NCBI RefSeq assembly: GCF_015160875.1
Contig: NZ_CP063374.1
Span: forward strand, 434,001 to 498,000
Reading direction: 5' to 3'
Origin: Streptomyces chromofuscus
GTDB lineage: Bacteria; Actinomycetota; Actinomycetes; Streptomycetales; Streptomycetaceae
Length of the DNA: 64,000 nucleotides
Shown here: piece after piece, positions 26,068 through 34,591 of the stretch
Numbering within the stretch: the first letter of the stretch is position 1
How the letters are laid out: each line of letters opens with the position of its first letter
Made by a program: the position numbers and the translations under genes
Notes under the pieces: generated by a model
The model's database searches: none
What the model saw: only the letters and a program-made list of their open reading frames with translations
What the model was told of the DNA's origin: nothing

Positions 26068-26284
26068 GCGCGCACCCTATCCGGGCGCCGACGCGGGCAC
26101 GTCGCCCTCGTGGACGAGTGGTCGGCTACCGCGTCCGCGGTATCCGGCCGGTCACTGCCGCATCCGCAGCAGGAGCCTGCGACGTCGGCGGCAGCGCGAA
26201 GTGCCTGCGTCGGCGGGACGACCGGCAGTGCGGTCCACGGCCATGCTCGAGGCCCACGGGAACCTGCGGGTCGGCCCGCGTGAC

Positions 26285-26367
26285 GAAGCGGATGGCCTCG
26301 CGAGTCATGCGGCTCGCCTCGCGCGTGAAGCGGATCGCCCCGCGGGTGGAAGCGGATCGTCCGCGAG
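26285..26367. repeat. Tandem 21-bp degenerate repeat upstream of DUF6223 gene
   Basis: Units begin at 26285, 26306, 26327 and 26349 and share GAAGCGGATSGCCTCGCG with one to four changes; the last is cut short. It fills most of the 315-base divergent space between the kinase and the small membrane protein and ends 15 bases before the latter's start. The rest of the space (26068-26284) shows no gene. Confidence 0.7.
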
Positions 26368-26382
26368 AAGAAGGAGACAGGC

Positions 26383-26742
26383 ATGAGCGCATCAGACGTG
26401 CTGATGGCCGCCGCCGAGGGCGGAGTCATCGGCGACGGGAGGACCGGAGCCAACCTGGCCCTCGGGGTGGGCCTGATCGGTACGGCCCTCGGCTGGCTGG
26501 CCCTCGCCCGCGCCGCCGGCCGTGTCCGCGCCGGCAGTGCGCGCACCGCCGGTGTGTCGGCCATGGCGGCGGGGCTGACCGGCATGCTCCTCGCAGTGCT
26601 GCATCTGGCCACCGCCGACGGTGGCCCCGGTACTGGCAACGGGCTCGTCGGAGCCGTCGTGGCCGTCCCGCTGGGGCTGATCGGCCTGCTCCTCGGCCGC
26701 CGGGCGCTGATCCGCTCCCGTCGCACCGTGCCGGCGGGCTGA
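26383..26742 (+). CDS. Small integral membrane protein, DUF6223-like
   Basis: This 119-residue protein has three or four hydrophobic helices (ANLALGVGLIGTALGWLALARAAG, TAGVSAMAAGLTGMLLAVLHLA, LVGAVVAVPLGLIGLLLGRRAL) and a short basic tail. It resembles DUF6223 proteins, whose function is not known. The ATG at 26383 follows GAAGGAG. It is divergent from the NarL-type kinase, a position often taken by a target or an accessory sensor. Nothing appears missing. Confidence 0.7.
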   Translation: MSASDVLMAAAEGGVIGDGRTGANLALGVGLIGTALGWLALARAAGRVRAGSARTAGVSAMAAGLTGMLLAVLHLATADGGPGTGNGLVGAVVAVPLGLIGLLLGRRALIRSRRTVPAG

Positions 26743-26846
26743 CCGGGACCGATTCGCGCACGGCCGGACGCGGTCGTCGTCGGGCGGCGCCGGAGGATCC
26801 TCGTCGACCGAGCGCGGACCCCGCTCGGCCGCCCCGTCGTCGCTCG

Positions 26847-27086
26847 TCAGGGCCCCGCATCGGACGCGGCCCGGAGCCAGGGAGCGTCCGTGCGGGTCGG
26901 CGTCGACGGGGCCGCGAGGCCGAGGGCGTGGACGGCCCGGACTTGGTCAGGGGCGTGGCGGGCCACGGGTCCGAGGTAGGCGTGGCCGGTCATGGGGCAC
27001 CAGGCGGGCAGGTCGAGCGGGGCGGCCGGGTCGGTGCCGTCGACGGTGAGGTCCGCCGTCGTCGTCCCGTCGTTCGCGGTGCTCAT
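26847..27086 (-). pseudogene. TusA-family protein with internal deletion
   Basis: The frame starts at an ATG overlapping the MFS remnant stop (ATGA) and reads TTTADLTVDGT, then directly DPAAPLDLPAWCPMTGHAYLG. In intact actinobacterial TusA-like proteins these are the first and the middle parts; the segment between them carries the conserved Cys-Pro-like active-site region and a helix, and here it is missing without a frame change. About 79 residues remain of the usual 110 or so. The rest of the C-terminus is intact. It may be non-functional in sulfur transfer. Classification rests on my memory of the family. Confidence 0.5.
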
Positions 27087-27465
27087 CGGCGATAGACCGT
27101 GGCGGCGACGGCCGGCAGGAGGGAGAGAGAGGACGCCGCCGGTCAGGGCCAGGGCGGGGTAGCCGGTGGCGGCGACCATGATGCCGAAGGCCATGCCGCC
27201 GGTGGCGCCCGCGATGACGACGGAGACGCCGACCAGCCCTTGCGTCGTGGCTAGGGTGGCGAGCGGGACGGTGTCGGTGATCGCGGTGCCGGCGACGAGG
27301 CCGAAGTTCCATCCGAGCCCGAGCAGGGCGAGGGCGAGCAGGGCGAGGGCGAGCAGGGCGAGGGCGAGCGCGAGGAGGGCGACCGAGTCACCGGGCACCG
27401 CCGGGGCCAGGATGCCGGCGGCCAGGAGGGTGATCCCGGAGGCGGCGGCGATCTTCTGGTTCTTC
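27083..27465 (-). pseudogene. C-terminal remnant of an MFS transporter
   Basis: Readable transporter sequence on the minus strand runs GITLLAAGILAPAVPG, then LGLGWNFGLVAGTAI, VPLATLATTQGLVGVSVVIAG and GGMAFGIMVAATGYPALALTGGVLSL: the last four or five helices of a major-facilitator protein. A TC dinucleotide run near 27120 shifts the frame so the true end (LLPAVAATVYRR) is read only in the next frame, stopping at 27083 and overlapping the TusA-like start. The first seven or so helices are absent. The MFS-TusA pairing is common in Streptomyces as far as I recall. Confidence 0.6.
27321..27365. repeat. Three tandem copies of a 15-bp unit inside the MFS remnant
   Basis: GAGCAGGGCGAGGGC occurs at 27321, 27336 and 27351, followed by a partial copy. 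On the minus strand it encodes repeated Ala-Leu units in a membrane helix, lengthening it. This probably arose by slippage. Confidence 0.8.
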
Positions 27466-27806
27466 CTCGACCTGCGCGTCGACGGCCGCCGACTCTGCAT
27501 CAACGGCTCAGCGGCCGGTCGGCACACCCTCGTAGAGGGCTGCGTGGCTCCCAGGTCGGGCTCGTTCACGCCGACCTGGAGACGGCAACCAACCGGGCCT
27601 GATCGATCACTGCTTGTAGGGGCTGCTGCCGGACCGAATGTGCTCGACTCAGGCGCGGACGCCGACCCGCGTGAGCGGAGGGAGCACAGGCCACCACCGG
27701 CCGCCATTTCCGTAACCCGAGCGCCACCCGGAACATGCGCCCGGCGCACCCTGCGACGACCGTGGAAGGGCTGCACCACTCACACCGCGACGCAACGAGG
27801 CCCGAC

Positions 27807-28070
27807 ATGGACAGAACGCAGCTCATCGACGTGACCGCTCGCCGCGCTGCCGAACACACGAACGGCCGCCCTCTCGCCGCGGAGGACATCAACCGCGTCC
27901 TCGAGGCCCTCTTCGGTACGGTCGAGCACCCCGGTTCGATCGCCGAGGCACTCAGGGCGAAGGAGACGGTCATCCTGGGCAGCTTCGGCAGCTTCCAGGC
28001 CACCGACGGCACGGCAGCGTTCCGGCCGGGCAAAGCCCTCGACGAGTACCTCCAGGGCAAGACCGGGTGA
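27807..28070 (+). CDS. HU-like DNA-binding protein lacking the beta-arm
   Basis: This 87-residue protein starts like HU (MDRTQLIDVTARRAAEHTNG), keeps the core ETVILGSFGSFQAT and the C-terminal FRPGKALDEYL, but has only about four residues where HU has its roughly 20-residue DNA-clasping beta-arm (normally containing RNPxTG). The ATG at 27807 follows GAGG at 27797-27800. Without the arm it should not bend DNA as HU does; it may dimerise with full-length HU or bind other partners. It is not part of an obvious operon, though the SRPBCC gene follows by 43 bases. Confidence 0.75.
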   Translation: MDRTQLIDVTARRAAEHTNGRPLAAEDINRVLEALFGTVEHPGSIAEALRAKETVILGSFGSFQATDGTAAFRPGKALDEYLQGKTG

Positions 28071-28113
28071 GCACCGGACACCGCCGCCGCCGACGCCCGA
28101 CTCACGACACGGC

Positions 28114-28500
28114 ATGAGCCGGCTGACCCTCCACGCCACGGGTCCGGCCCGGCCCGAGACTGCGTGGCAGCGCTACGTCGACGTCGACCAGTGGGCCTCA
28201 TGGTCACCGCAGATCAAGGCCGTCCACACCGCCCGGCGCCACCTTGCTCCCGGATTGAGCGGCACGGTCGAGGCGGTCTTGGGCATCCGCGCCGCCTTCG
28301 TCGTCGACACGGTCGACCACGACCGGCGCACCTGGACCTGGCGCGTACGTCTCGGACCGGTCCGTCTCCGACTGCACCACACGGTGAGCACACATGCGCG
28401 GGGCAGCCGGGCCGGTCTCACGATCTCCGGCCCGATGCCGGCGGTGGCCGCCTACGCCCCACTCGCCCGGCTGGCTCTCCACCGCCTGGTGCGGCCCTGA
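28114..28500 (+). CDS. SRPBCC-family protein
   Basis: This 128-residue protein has the START/SRPBCC helix-grip pattern: SRLTLHATGPARPETAWQRYVDVDQWASWSPQIKAVHTA at the N-terminus, LAPGLSGTVEAVLGIRAAFVVDTVDHDRRTWTWRVRLGPVRLRLHHTV in the sheet, and a C-terminal helix. These proteins bind hydrophobic ligands; many act as polyketide cyclases or ligand carriers. The ATG at 28114 gives full length. The ligand is unknown. Confidence 0.78.
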   Translation: MSRLTLHATGPARPETAWQRYVDVDQWASWSPQIKAVHTARRHLAPGLSGTVEAVLGIRAAFVVDTVDHDRRTWTWRVRLGPVRLRLHHTVSTHARGSRAGLTISGPMPAVAAYAPLARLALHRLVRP

Positions 28501-28553
28501 CGAAACGCAGGTCGGCCGTCCGTCGGCCGCGGTGACCGCGCCCAGGAGACGGT

Positions 28554-29198
28554 TCAGTGAGGGCGGTGATGACGGGGATGCGGGGCGGTTGCCTCCTCGT
28601 CACTACGCGCCGGGGCAGGGCCGGGCTGCGGGCGCAGTCCTGACAGGGTGACGGCGACGAGTCTGTGGACCGCTGCCTGGGAGGGCAGGCCGGCGGCGGC
28701 GTCCAGGGCGCAGAGGCAGTAGGCGGCGAGTTCGTCGGGGGCTACGTCGTCGCGGAGTTCGCCGTGCGAGGCGCCCTCGGTCAGCAGGTCGCGGAGCAGG
28801 ACCGTCAGCTGCCGGTGGGCGTGGGCCACGTGGTGGCCCTGGTGCAACAGTCCCGCGAGTTCACTGCCGTGGTGCTCGTGCCGCTGCCGGGACAGGAACG
28901 CGTAGGCCGTGAGCACCGCCTCCAGCCTCTCGCCGGGGCTGCCCGCGCGGTCCCGTACGGCGGTGAGGTGGTCGAGGTGCCGGGTGATCTGGCGCTCGTG
29001 CCACGCGGTGAGGACCGCTTCCACGTCCGGGAAGTACTTGTACAGCGTCGCGCGACCGATCCCCGATGTCTGCGCGATGCGCGACATGGTCACCGAGAGC
29101 AGCCCGTGCTCGGTCACCAGCGCGGCCGTGGCGTCGAGGACGGCGTCGCGCACCGCGTGGCGATGAGCCTCGATCGTCTCGTTCCAGATCCTGGGCAC
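28554..29198 (-). CDS. TetR-family repressor
   Basis: This 214-residue protein has the N-terminal helix-turn-helix AVRDAVLDATAALVTEHGLLSVTMSRIAQTSGIGRATLYKYFPDVEAVL (about residues 15-64) and a helical C-terminal domain with a His-rich tail (TAPHPRHHRPH). I chose the GTG at 29198, which follows a G-run and gives normal length; the longer frame upstream is non-coding. A palindrome, GACAA-C-TTGTC, lies 50 bases before it in the shared divergent region, so it probably represses itself and the two small membrane genes opposite. Confidence 0.87.
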   Translation of the reverse strand: MPRIWNETIEAHRHAVRDAVLDATAALVTEHGLLSVTMSRIAQTSGIGRATLYKYFPDVEAVLTAWHERQITRHLDHLTAVRDRAGSPGERLEAVLTAYAFLSRQRHEHHGSELAGLLHQGHHVAHAHRQLTVLLRDLLTEGASHGELRDDVAPDELAAYCLCALDAAAGLPSQAAVHRLVAVTLSGLRPQPGPAPARSDEEATAPHPRHHRPH

Positions 29199-29247
29199 CC
29201 CCCGACTATACGTGCCGCCACGGCCATGACACGATGAGCACCCTCGC

Positions 29248-29258
29248 GACAACTTGTC
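29248..29258. promoter_or_regulatory. Candidate TetR operator in divergent region
   Basis: GACAA and TTGTC are perfect arms around one base, halfway between the TetR start (29198) and the small membrane gene (29307). TetR sites are usually longer, so flanking bases (GC...TCG) may also matter. Confidence 0.4.
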
Positions 29259-29306
29259 TCGAAAAACGTGGGGCAGGTGACCCACGGCGGATGTCAGGAG
29301 GACACC

Positions 29307-29486
29307 ATGACCGGCACAACCTCTCCCTCGCCGCGCCCCGGCGCCACGGGTTCCCGGCCGCTGCAAGGCGCTGTACCGCACACCAGGCCGCGGTGGGTGA
29401 CGGTCACCGTGCTGGTCGCCGTCGTCGCGGTCGTGGCGTTCGTGGTGCTGCACCTGGCCGGCGGCGGCATGCGGGGCCACGGGTGA
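29307..29486 (+). CDS. Small single-helix membrane protein
   Basis: This 59-residue protein has one membrane helix (WVTVTVLVAVVAVVAFVVLHLAGGG) near the C-terminus after a Pro/Arg-rich cytoplasmic start. The ATG at 29307 has AGGAGG at 29296-29301. The stop overlaps the next gene's GTG, so it is translated with the following membrane protein. It is divergent from the TetR gene. Family unknown to me. Confidence 0.65.
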   Translation: MTGTTSPSPRPGATGSRPLQGAVPHTRPRWVTVTVLVAVVAVVAFVVLHLAGGGMRGHG

Positions 29487-30040
29487 GGGTCCTGTCGCGG
29501 CGGGGACGCAAGGCCGCTCTGACCGCGCACGTCACCGCCTCGGTGGGCTGGCTCGGCGCGGTCGCCGCCTTCCTGGCCCTGGCTCTGGCCGGTCTGCTGA
29601 GCGAGGACGACCGGACGGCGCGGTCCGCGTGTGTCGCACTGGAGGTGGTCGGCTGGTTCGTCGTCGTACCGCTGTGCTTCGCCTCGCTGCTGACCGGAGT
29701 GGTCTGCGCCGTGGGCTCGACCTGGGGCCTGGCCCGCCACTACTGGGTCGTGGTGAAACTGGTGATCACCGCCCTGGCGACCGCGGTGCTGCTGGCGCAC
29801 ATGCAGCCGGTGGAGTCCCTTGCCGACGCCGCCGCGTCAGCCGCCTGGTCCGGTGAGCACCTGCGGGCCCTTCGGGTCCAGTTGGCGGCGCAGTCCGCCG
29901 CCGCGCTGGTCGTGCTCCTGGCGGCGACGGCCCTGTCGGTGTTCAAGCCGCAGGGCCGTACCCGCCACGGGCACCGCAAGGCTGCCGAGCAGCGCACCCG
30001 ACCGATTCCGGCGCGGCCGCCCCGGCAGCCGTCCTATTGA
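29483..30040 (+). CDS. Four-helix integral membrane protein (DUF2269-like)
   Basis: This 185-residue protein has four hydrophobic helices: LTAHVTASVGWLGAVAAFLALALAGLL, ALEVVGWFVVVPLCFASLLTGVVCAVG, WVVVKLVITALATAVLLAHM and LAAQSAAALVVLLAATALSVF. The first has a His, and HYW precedes the third, a pattern of DUF2269-type or cytochrome-b561-like proteins; heme binding is only a possibility. The GTG at 29483 overlaps the small membrane protein (GTGA). The tail is basic. Its regulation is probably by the divergent TetR. Confidence 0.72.
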   Translation: MRVLSRRGRKAALTAHVTASVGWLGAVAAFLALALAGLLSEDDRTARSACVALEVVGWFVVVPLCFASLLTGVVCAVGSTWGLARHYWVVVKLVITALATAVLLAHMQPVESLADAAASAAWSGEHLRALRVQLAAQSAAALVVLLAATALSVFKPQGRTRHGHRKAAEQRTRPIPARPPRQPSY

Positions 30041-30061
30041 GCGGTGAGGGTCCGGCGGGGG

Positions 30062-30472
30062 TCAACCGAGTGCGCTGAGCAGGTCGTTGCAGGCCTGCTC
30101 GCAGCTCCGGCAGGCTTCGGCGCAGATCCGGCAGTGCGCGTGCATGTCGGCGTGGCTGCCGCATTCGTCGGCGCACGCCTTGCACACGGTGGCGCACGCG
30201 GTGAGGATGGCGCGCGTGACGTTGGCGTCGTAACCGGTGTGACGGGAGAGGACCGCGGCGGTCGCGGTGCAGATGTCCGCGCAGTCCATGTCGGTGCGGA
30301 TGCACTTGGTCAGGTCACCGACCATGCCCTCGGACAGACAGGCGTCCGCGCACGCGGTGCACGCCTGGGCACAGGCGACGCACTCCTCGATGCAGCGGGT
30401 CAGCTTCTCACGGTCGATGTCGCCGAGATCGGCCGGGTACGTGGCAAGCATGTCCTTCACGGAAGTGGTCAT
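30062..30472 (-). CDS. Four-helix-bundle copper-binding protein (DUF326/Csp-like)
   Basis: This 136-residue cytosolic protein contains 18 cysteines, mostly in CxxxC and CxxC spacings along four helices (27, 31, 34, 38, 41, 45; 57, 64, 68; 93, 97, 100, 104; 114, 117, 121, 124, 128). This is the pattern of DUF326 and the copper-storage proteins (Csp), in which inward-facing thiolates hold many Cu(I) ions. There is no export signal. It sits beside the copper chaperone and ATPase, which supports a copper buffering role. Its start at 30472 follows GAAGGCACCACG. Confidence 0.88.
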   Translation of the reverse strand: MTTSVKDMLATYPADLGDIDREKLTRCIEECVACAQACTACADACLSEGMVGDLTKCIRTDMDCADICTATAAVLSRHTGYDANVTRAILTACATVCKACADECGSHADMHAHCRICAEACRSCEQACNDLLSALG

Positions 30473-30620
30473 CGTGGTGCCTTCCTTCGTACGGTCGACA
30501 GCTCCGGGGGAGCTCGGGACGCCACCACGAGTACCCAGGTGACCGACGCTGCGCGGACCGTGTCCCGAGTCCGTGCCGCGGGCCGGTGCGCCGCGGCCGT
30601 CGGTCGCGGTCGCGGCGGGG

Positions 30621-31592
30621 TCAGTGCTGGTGGCCGCCGCCGTGTTCCTTCCCCGTACCGTCCGGCGCGGTCGGGGTGGCCGCGGGCTCGGGCGCGTCGT
30701 TCCGGACGGTGAACGCAGCGGTCCGGACCGTGCCGTCGTGCTGGAAGTCGAGGAAGAGGCGGTACGTGCCGACGGTGGGCGCGGTGGCGGTGAAGCGGAT
30801 CTCGGGGCCCGGCGTCGTCCTACCGTCGCCGGGTTCGCCGTTGGGGTGGACGTGGAGGTAGGCGAGGTCGCCCGCGCGGAGGGCGACGAGGTGGCCGTAG
30901 GCGCCCAGGTAGGGCTCCAGGTCGGTGACGGGCCGGCCGTTGCGGCTGACGGTGAGGGTCAGCTCGCCGGCCTTGCCGGGGCGCAGACCGCCGCTCAGGG
31001 TGACGGTGTAGCCGTCGACGGTGGTCGTGGCGGCGGGCTCGGGGAGCGCGGGCGCCGCGTAGGTGCCGGAGACCGCCAGGTCCGCGCCGAGGGTGAGGTC
31101 GGTGGCGTCCTCGGCGGCGGGCGTGAAGTCGGCGAAGAGCCGGTAGGTGCCGGCGGCAGGCAGGGAGACCCGGGTGCTCCAGGTGCCGTCGGCGGCTCGG
31201 GTGGGGTGCAGGTGCCGGTAGGTGACCAGGTCGCGTGAGGCGAGGATGAGGTGCAGTTCCTTGCCGTGCTCGGTTCGGTAGTCGTCGACCGGGCGTCCGT
31301 CACGGTCGCGGATGACGAAGCGCAGCTCGCTCGTCTCATCCGCCGGGATGCGGGCGGTTCGCAGGTCGAGGCGGTAACCCGCCTCGGAGATCTGGAGGCC
31401 GGCGGGCGTCTCGTCCGAGTGGCCGCCGTGAGCGCCTCGACTCCCGGAGTCCGCCCGGTCGTGTCCGGCGGCGTGCGCGGACGGGGCCGGGGCGGGAGAG
31501 GCGGGGTCGAGGGCCGCGCCGAGACCGTAGCTGGCGGCGAAGGTGGCCGCGACCGCGGCCGCGAACGCGGTGATCTTCACGCCGGTGTTCAT
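30621..31592 (-). CDS. Secreted His-rich protein, putative copper-binding
   Basis: This 323-residue protein starts with an export segment (MNTGVKITAFAAAVAATFAASYGLGAAL), followed by a His/Asp-rich stretch and two similar beta-sandwich units, each with a GTYRLFxDF motif and paired HxH-like residues (TYRHLHPT, LAYLHVHPNG). It ends GKEHGGGHQH. The layout suits an extracytoplasmic copper-binding protein; I do not know a tested member. The ATG at 31592 has AAAGGAACC upstream. It is divergent from the chaperone and ATPase genes with three CsoR-like boxes between, so copper should induce all of them. Confidence 0.75.
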   Translation of the reverse strand: MNTGVKITAFAAAVAATFAASYGLGAALDPASPAPAPSAHAAGHDRADSGSRGAHGGHSDETPAGLQISEAGYRLDLRTARIPADETSELRFVIRDRDGRPVDDYRTEHGKELHLILASRDLVTYRHLHPTRAADGTWSTRVSLPAAGTYRLFADFTPAAEDATDLTLGADLAVSGTYAAPALPEPAATTTVDGYTVTLSGGLRPGKAGELTLTVSRNGRPVTDLEPYLGAYGHLVALRAGDLAYLHVHPNGEPGDGRTTPGPEIRFTATAPTVGTYRLFLDFQHDGTVRTAAFTVRNDAPEPAATPTAPDGTGKEHGGGHQH

Positions 31593-31640
31593 GGTGGTTC
31601 CTTTCGAAGGTGGAGCGAGGGCCGCTGACGCTCCCGAGAA

Positions 31641-31659
31641 TATACCCCTAGGGGGTATA
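31641..31659. promoter_or_regulatory. CsoR-type copper operator, box 1
   Basis: TATACCCC-TAG-GGGGTATA is a perfect 8-3-8 inverted repeat matching the known Streptomyces CsoR operator form. It lies 48 bases before the secreted protein's start and probably covers its promoter. Confidence 0.85.
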
Positions 31660-31689
31660 CATAAGAGTCCGGTGCAGGTTTGCCGAAAG

Positions 31690-31741
31690 ATACCGGGAGG
31701 GGGTATACCTGTGAAGCGCCAGCCATACCCCCCAGGGGTAC
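31690..31741. promoter_or_regulatory. CsoR-type copper operators, boxes 2 and 3
   Basis: ATACC...GGGGGTAT (31690-31706) is a degraded copy, and ATACCCC-CCA-GGGGTA (31725-31740) is a near-perfect copy lying just 24 bases before the CopZ-like start. Together with box 1 they occupy the whole divergent promoter region. Confidence 0.7.
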
Positions 31742-31764
31742 CTACTCCCCCACTGGAGACTTCC

Positions 31765-32043
31765 ATGTCCTGCTGCTCCACCGACGGCAACTGCTCCACC
31801 GCTACCGCCACGCCGACCGGCGACGACGGGACCACCAGCGTCTACACCGTCTCCGGGATGACCTGCGGCCACTGCAAGGCCACTCTCACGCGGGAGATCG
31901 GCGCCTTGGACGGCGTACTCGCCGTCGACGTCGATCTCGACTCCGGCCGCGTGGCCGTCACCACGGCGGGCGAGGCCGACGACGCGCTCATCGCGAAGAC
32001 CGTCGACGAGGCCGGCTACGAGCTCACCGGCCGGACCGCCTGA
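31765..32043 (+). CDS. copZ: Copper chaperone, CopZ-like HMA protein
   Basis: This 92-residue protein is a heavy-metal-associated domain with [21 protein letters not shown] (the two Cys bind Cu(I)) and a C-terminal [11 protein letters not shown]. An N-terminal extension CCSTDGNC adds three more cysteines before the domain. The ATG at 31765 follows GGAG at 31754-31757. It should deliver copper to the ATPase encoded 73 bases downstream. CsoR-like boxes lie directly upstream. Confidence 0.9.
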   Translation: MSCCSTDGNCSTATATPTGDDGTTSVYTVSGMTCGHCKATLTREIGALDGVLAVDVDLDSGRVAVTTAGEADDALIAKTVDEAGYELTGRTA

Positions 32044-32116
32044 GCTCGCCGCCTCCGCGGGGCCCACAGCCCTCTTCTCCCCCGTTCCCCTTCCTCACCC
32101 AGCCCGAGGAGCAGTG

Positions 32117-34384
32117 ATGACCACGACGGTCCCCGACACAGCCGAGGTCGAACTCGCCATCGGCGGCATGACCTGCGCGTCGTGCGCCGCCAGGATCGAG
32201 AAGAAGCTCAACCGCATGGAGGGCGTCACCGCCACCGTCAACTACGCCACCGAGAAGGCGAAAGTCTCCTTCGAAGCGGGGGTCGGGGTCGCGGACCTGA
32301 TCGCGACCGTCGAGGCCACCGGCTACACCGCACGGGAACCACTGCCGCCCGCCGCCCGGACCGGGACCACCGCCGGCCCGGACGAACCGGCGAACGACGA
32401 GAGCGGTGATGCGCTGCGGTCGCTGCGCCGGCGGCTGGTCACCGCCGCGGTGCTCGCGACACCGGTGATAGCGATGGCGATGGTTCCCGCGCTGCAGTTC
32501 ACGTACTGGCAGTGGCTGTCCCTGACGCTCGCCGCCCCCGTCGTCACCTACGCCGCCTGGCCCTTCCACCGGGCCGCGTTCACCAACGCCCGGCACGGTG
32601 CGGCCACCATGGACACGCTGATATCGGTCGGGACGACCGCGGCGTTCGCGTGGTCGCTGTGGGCGCTGTTCTTCGGCACCGCCGGCACACCCGGCATGAC
32701 GCATCCGTTCGAGCTGACCATCGCCCGCACGGACGGCGCCGGGAACATCTACCTGGAGGCAGCCGCCGGTGTCACCGCCTTCATCCTGGCCGGCCGCTAC
32801 TTCGAGGCCCGCTCCAAGCGCAGGGCCGGCGCCGCACTGCGGGCGCTGCTGGAACTCGGTGCGAAGGACGTCACCGTCCTGCGCGGTGGGCGGGAGGAAC
32901 AGATACCGGTCGGTGAGCTGAAGGTCGGTGACCGCTTCCTGGTCCGGCCCGGCGAGAAGATCGCCACCGACGGGACGGTGGTCGAGGGCTCGTCCGCGGT
33001 GGACGCGTCGATGCTCACCGGGGAGTCCGTGCCCGTCGAGGTCGCCGCCGGGGACGCGGTCACCGGGGCTACCGTGAACGCCGGCGGACGCCTGCTCGTC
33101 GAGGCCACCCGGGTCGGCTCCGACACCCAACTCGCCCGGATGGCCCGGCTGGTGGAGGACGCGCAGAACGGCAAGGCCCGGGCGCAGCGGCTTGCCGACC
33201 GCATCTCCGGCATCTTCGTCCCGGTCGTCATGGCGCTCGCGCTGGGCACATTGGGCTTCTGGCTCGGCAACGGCGCCGGCCTGACGGCCGCGTTCACCGC
33301 CGCCGTCGCCGTTCTGATCATCGCCTGCCCGTGCGCGCTGGGCCTGGCCACCCCGACCGCGCTCATGGTCGGCACCGGGCGCGGCGCCCAGCTCGGCATT
33401 CTCATCAAGGGACCAGAGGTACTCGAGAGCACGCGCAAGGTCGACACCGTCGTGCTGGACAAGACGGGCACCGTCACCACCGGACGCATGGCCCTGCTGG
33501 CCGTGCACACCGCCGACGGCACCGAGGAAGGCGACGTGCTGCGCCTGGCCGGCGCGTTGGAGCACGCCTCCGAGCACCCGATCGGCCAGGCGGTGGCCGC
33601 CGCAGCCGCCGAGCGTGCCGGCGCTCTGCCCGTATCGGAGGACTTCGCCAACGTCCCCGGTCTGGGCGTGCAGGGCGTCGTCGAGGGACACGCCGTCCTC
33701 GTGGGCCGCGACAAGCTCCTCGAGGAATGGGCCATGACACTGCCCGCCGCTCTCGCGCGCGCCAAGGCGGAGGCCGAGGCCGCGGGCCGCACGGCGGTGG
33801 CGGTCGCCTGGGACGGTGAAGCGCGGGCCGTGCTGGAAGTCGCCGACGCGGTCAAGGCCACGAGCGCCGAGGCCGTGGCCCGCCTGCGGGCCCTGGGACT
33901 GACTCCCCTCCTGCTGACCGGGGACAACCAGGCCGTTGCCCGGGCGGTCGCCGCGGAGGTCGGCATCGACGAGGTCATCGCCGAGGTCATGCCCGAGGAC
34001 AAGGCGGCGGTCGTCAAACGCCTGCAGGACCAGGGCCGTTCGGTGGCGATGGTCGGCGACGGCGTCAACGACGCGGCGGCGCTGGCCCAGGCCGATCTGG
34101 GCCTCGCCCTGGGCACCGGCACCGACGCGGCCATCGAGGCGGGCGACCTGACCCTGGTCAGGGGCGACCTGCGTGCCGCGGCCGACGCGATCCGACTGGC
34201 CCGCCGGACGCTGACCACCATCAAGTCCAACCTGTTCTGGGCCTTCGCCTACAACGTCGCCACCCTGCCGCTGGCCGCGGCGGGCCTGCTCAACCCGATG
34301 ATCGCCGGAGCGGCCATGGCCTTCTCGTCGGTCTTCGTCGTCGGCAACAGCCTGCGGCTGCGCGGCTTCAGGACGGCGGGCTGA
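32117..34384 (+). CDS. copA: Copper-exporting P1B-type ATPase
   Basis: This 755-residue ATPase has one N-terminal metal domain ([16 protein letters not shown], Cys20 and Cys23), a linker, eight membrane helices, TGES near 301, the metal-selective CPC near 404-406, phosphorylation motif DKTGT with Asp448, HP of the nucleotide domain (ASEHPIGQA), and the hinge [13 protein letters not shown] plus the NTALATA-like N and MSSS-like S features of helix 7-8 indicate Cu(I) export. I prefer the ATG at 32117 (GAGGAG, 5-base spacing) over the GTG three bases earlier. It follows copZ and ends at a hairpin terminator. Confidence 0.94.
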   Translation: MTTTVPDTAEVELAIGGMTCASCAARIEKKLNRMEGVTATVNYATEKAKVSFEAGVGVADLIATVEATGYTAREPLPPAARTGTTAGPDEPANDESGDALRSLRRRLVTAAVLATPVIAMAMVPALQFTYWQWLSLTLAAPVVTYAAWPFHRAAFTNARHGAATMDTLISVGTTAAFAWSLWALFFGTAGTPGMTHPFELTIARTDGAGNIYLEAAAGVTAFILAGRYFEARSKRRAGAALRALLELGAKDVTVLRGGREEQIPVGELKVGDRFLVRPGEKIATDGTVVEGSSAVDASMLTGESVPVEVAAGDAVTGATVNAGGRLLVEATRVGSDTQLARMARLVEDAQNGKARAQRLADRISGIFVPVVMALALGTLGFWLGNGAGLTAAFTAAVAVLIIACPCALGLATPTALMVGTGRGAQLGILIKGPEVLESTRKVDTVVLDKTGTVTTGRMALLAVHTADGTEEGDVLRLAGALEHASEHPIGQAVAAAAAERAGALPVSEDFANVPGLGVQGVVEGHAVLVGRDKLLEEWAMTLPAALARAKAEAEAAGRTAVAVAWDGEARAVLEVADAVKATSAEAVARLRALGLTPLLLTGDNQAVARAVAAEVGIDEVIAEVMPEDKAAVVKRLQDQGRSVAMVGDGVNDAAALAQADLGLALGTGTDAAIEAGDLTLVRGDLRAAADAIRLARRTLTTIKSNLFWAFAYNVATLPLAAAGLLNPMIAGAAMAFSSVFVVGNSLRLRGFRTAG

Positions 34385-34403
34385 GGGCCGGGGTGCGGAA
34401 CCG

Positions 34404-34439
34404 GGACAAGGGGCGGGCCGTGAGGTTCGGCCCTTGTCC
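34404..34439 (+). terminator. Terminator after copA
   Basis: GGACAAGGG (34404-34412) pairs with CCCTTGTCC (34431-34439), with further GGCC pairing inside, 20 bases after the ATPase stop and followed by TTTG. Confidence 0.75.
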
Positions 34440-34591
34440 TTTGCGCCCTCAGGCCGAACCCCGCCATGGCCCGCACCTCGTCCACGGCCTCGGCGTTGTC
34501 CTGCCCCACGGGTCTGCTGCCCGCGCGCCGGCCGAGTTTTCAGGGAGAAATTCGCTGGACAACGAATGGGGCAGCGGCGAGCGTTGGCTGA

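Noticed and set aside
29219-29306. Start of the four-helix membrane protein at an upstream ATG in the long frame from 29066
   Set aside because: The upstream part is antisense to the TetR gene; the GTG at 29483 overlapping the previous stop explains the start better.
32024-33691. Long minus-strand frame opposite copA
   Set aside because: Antisense shadow of the ATPase, with no motifs.
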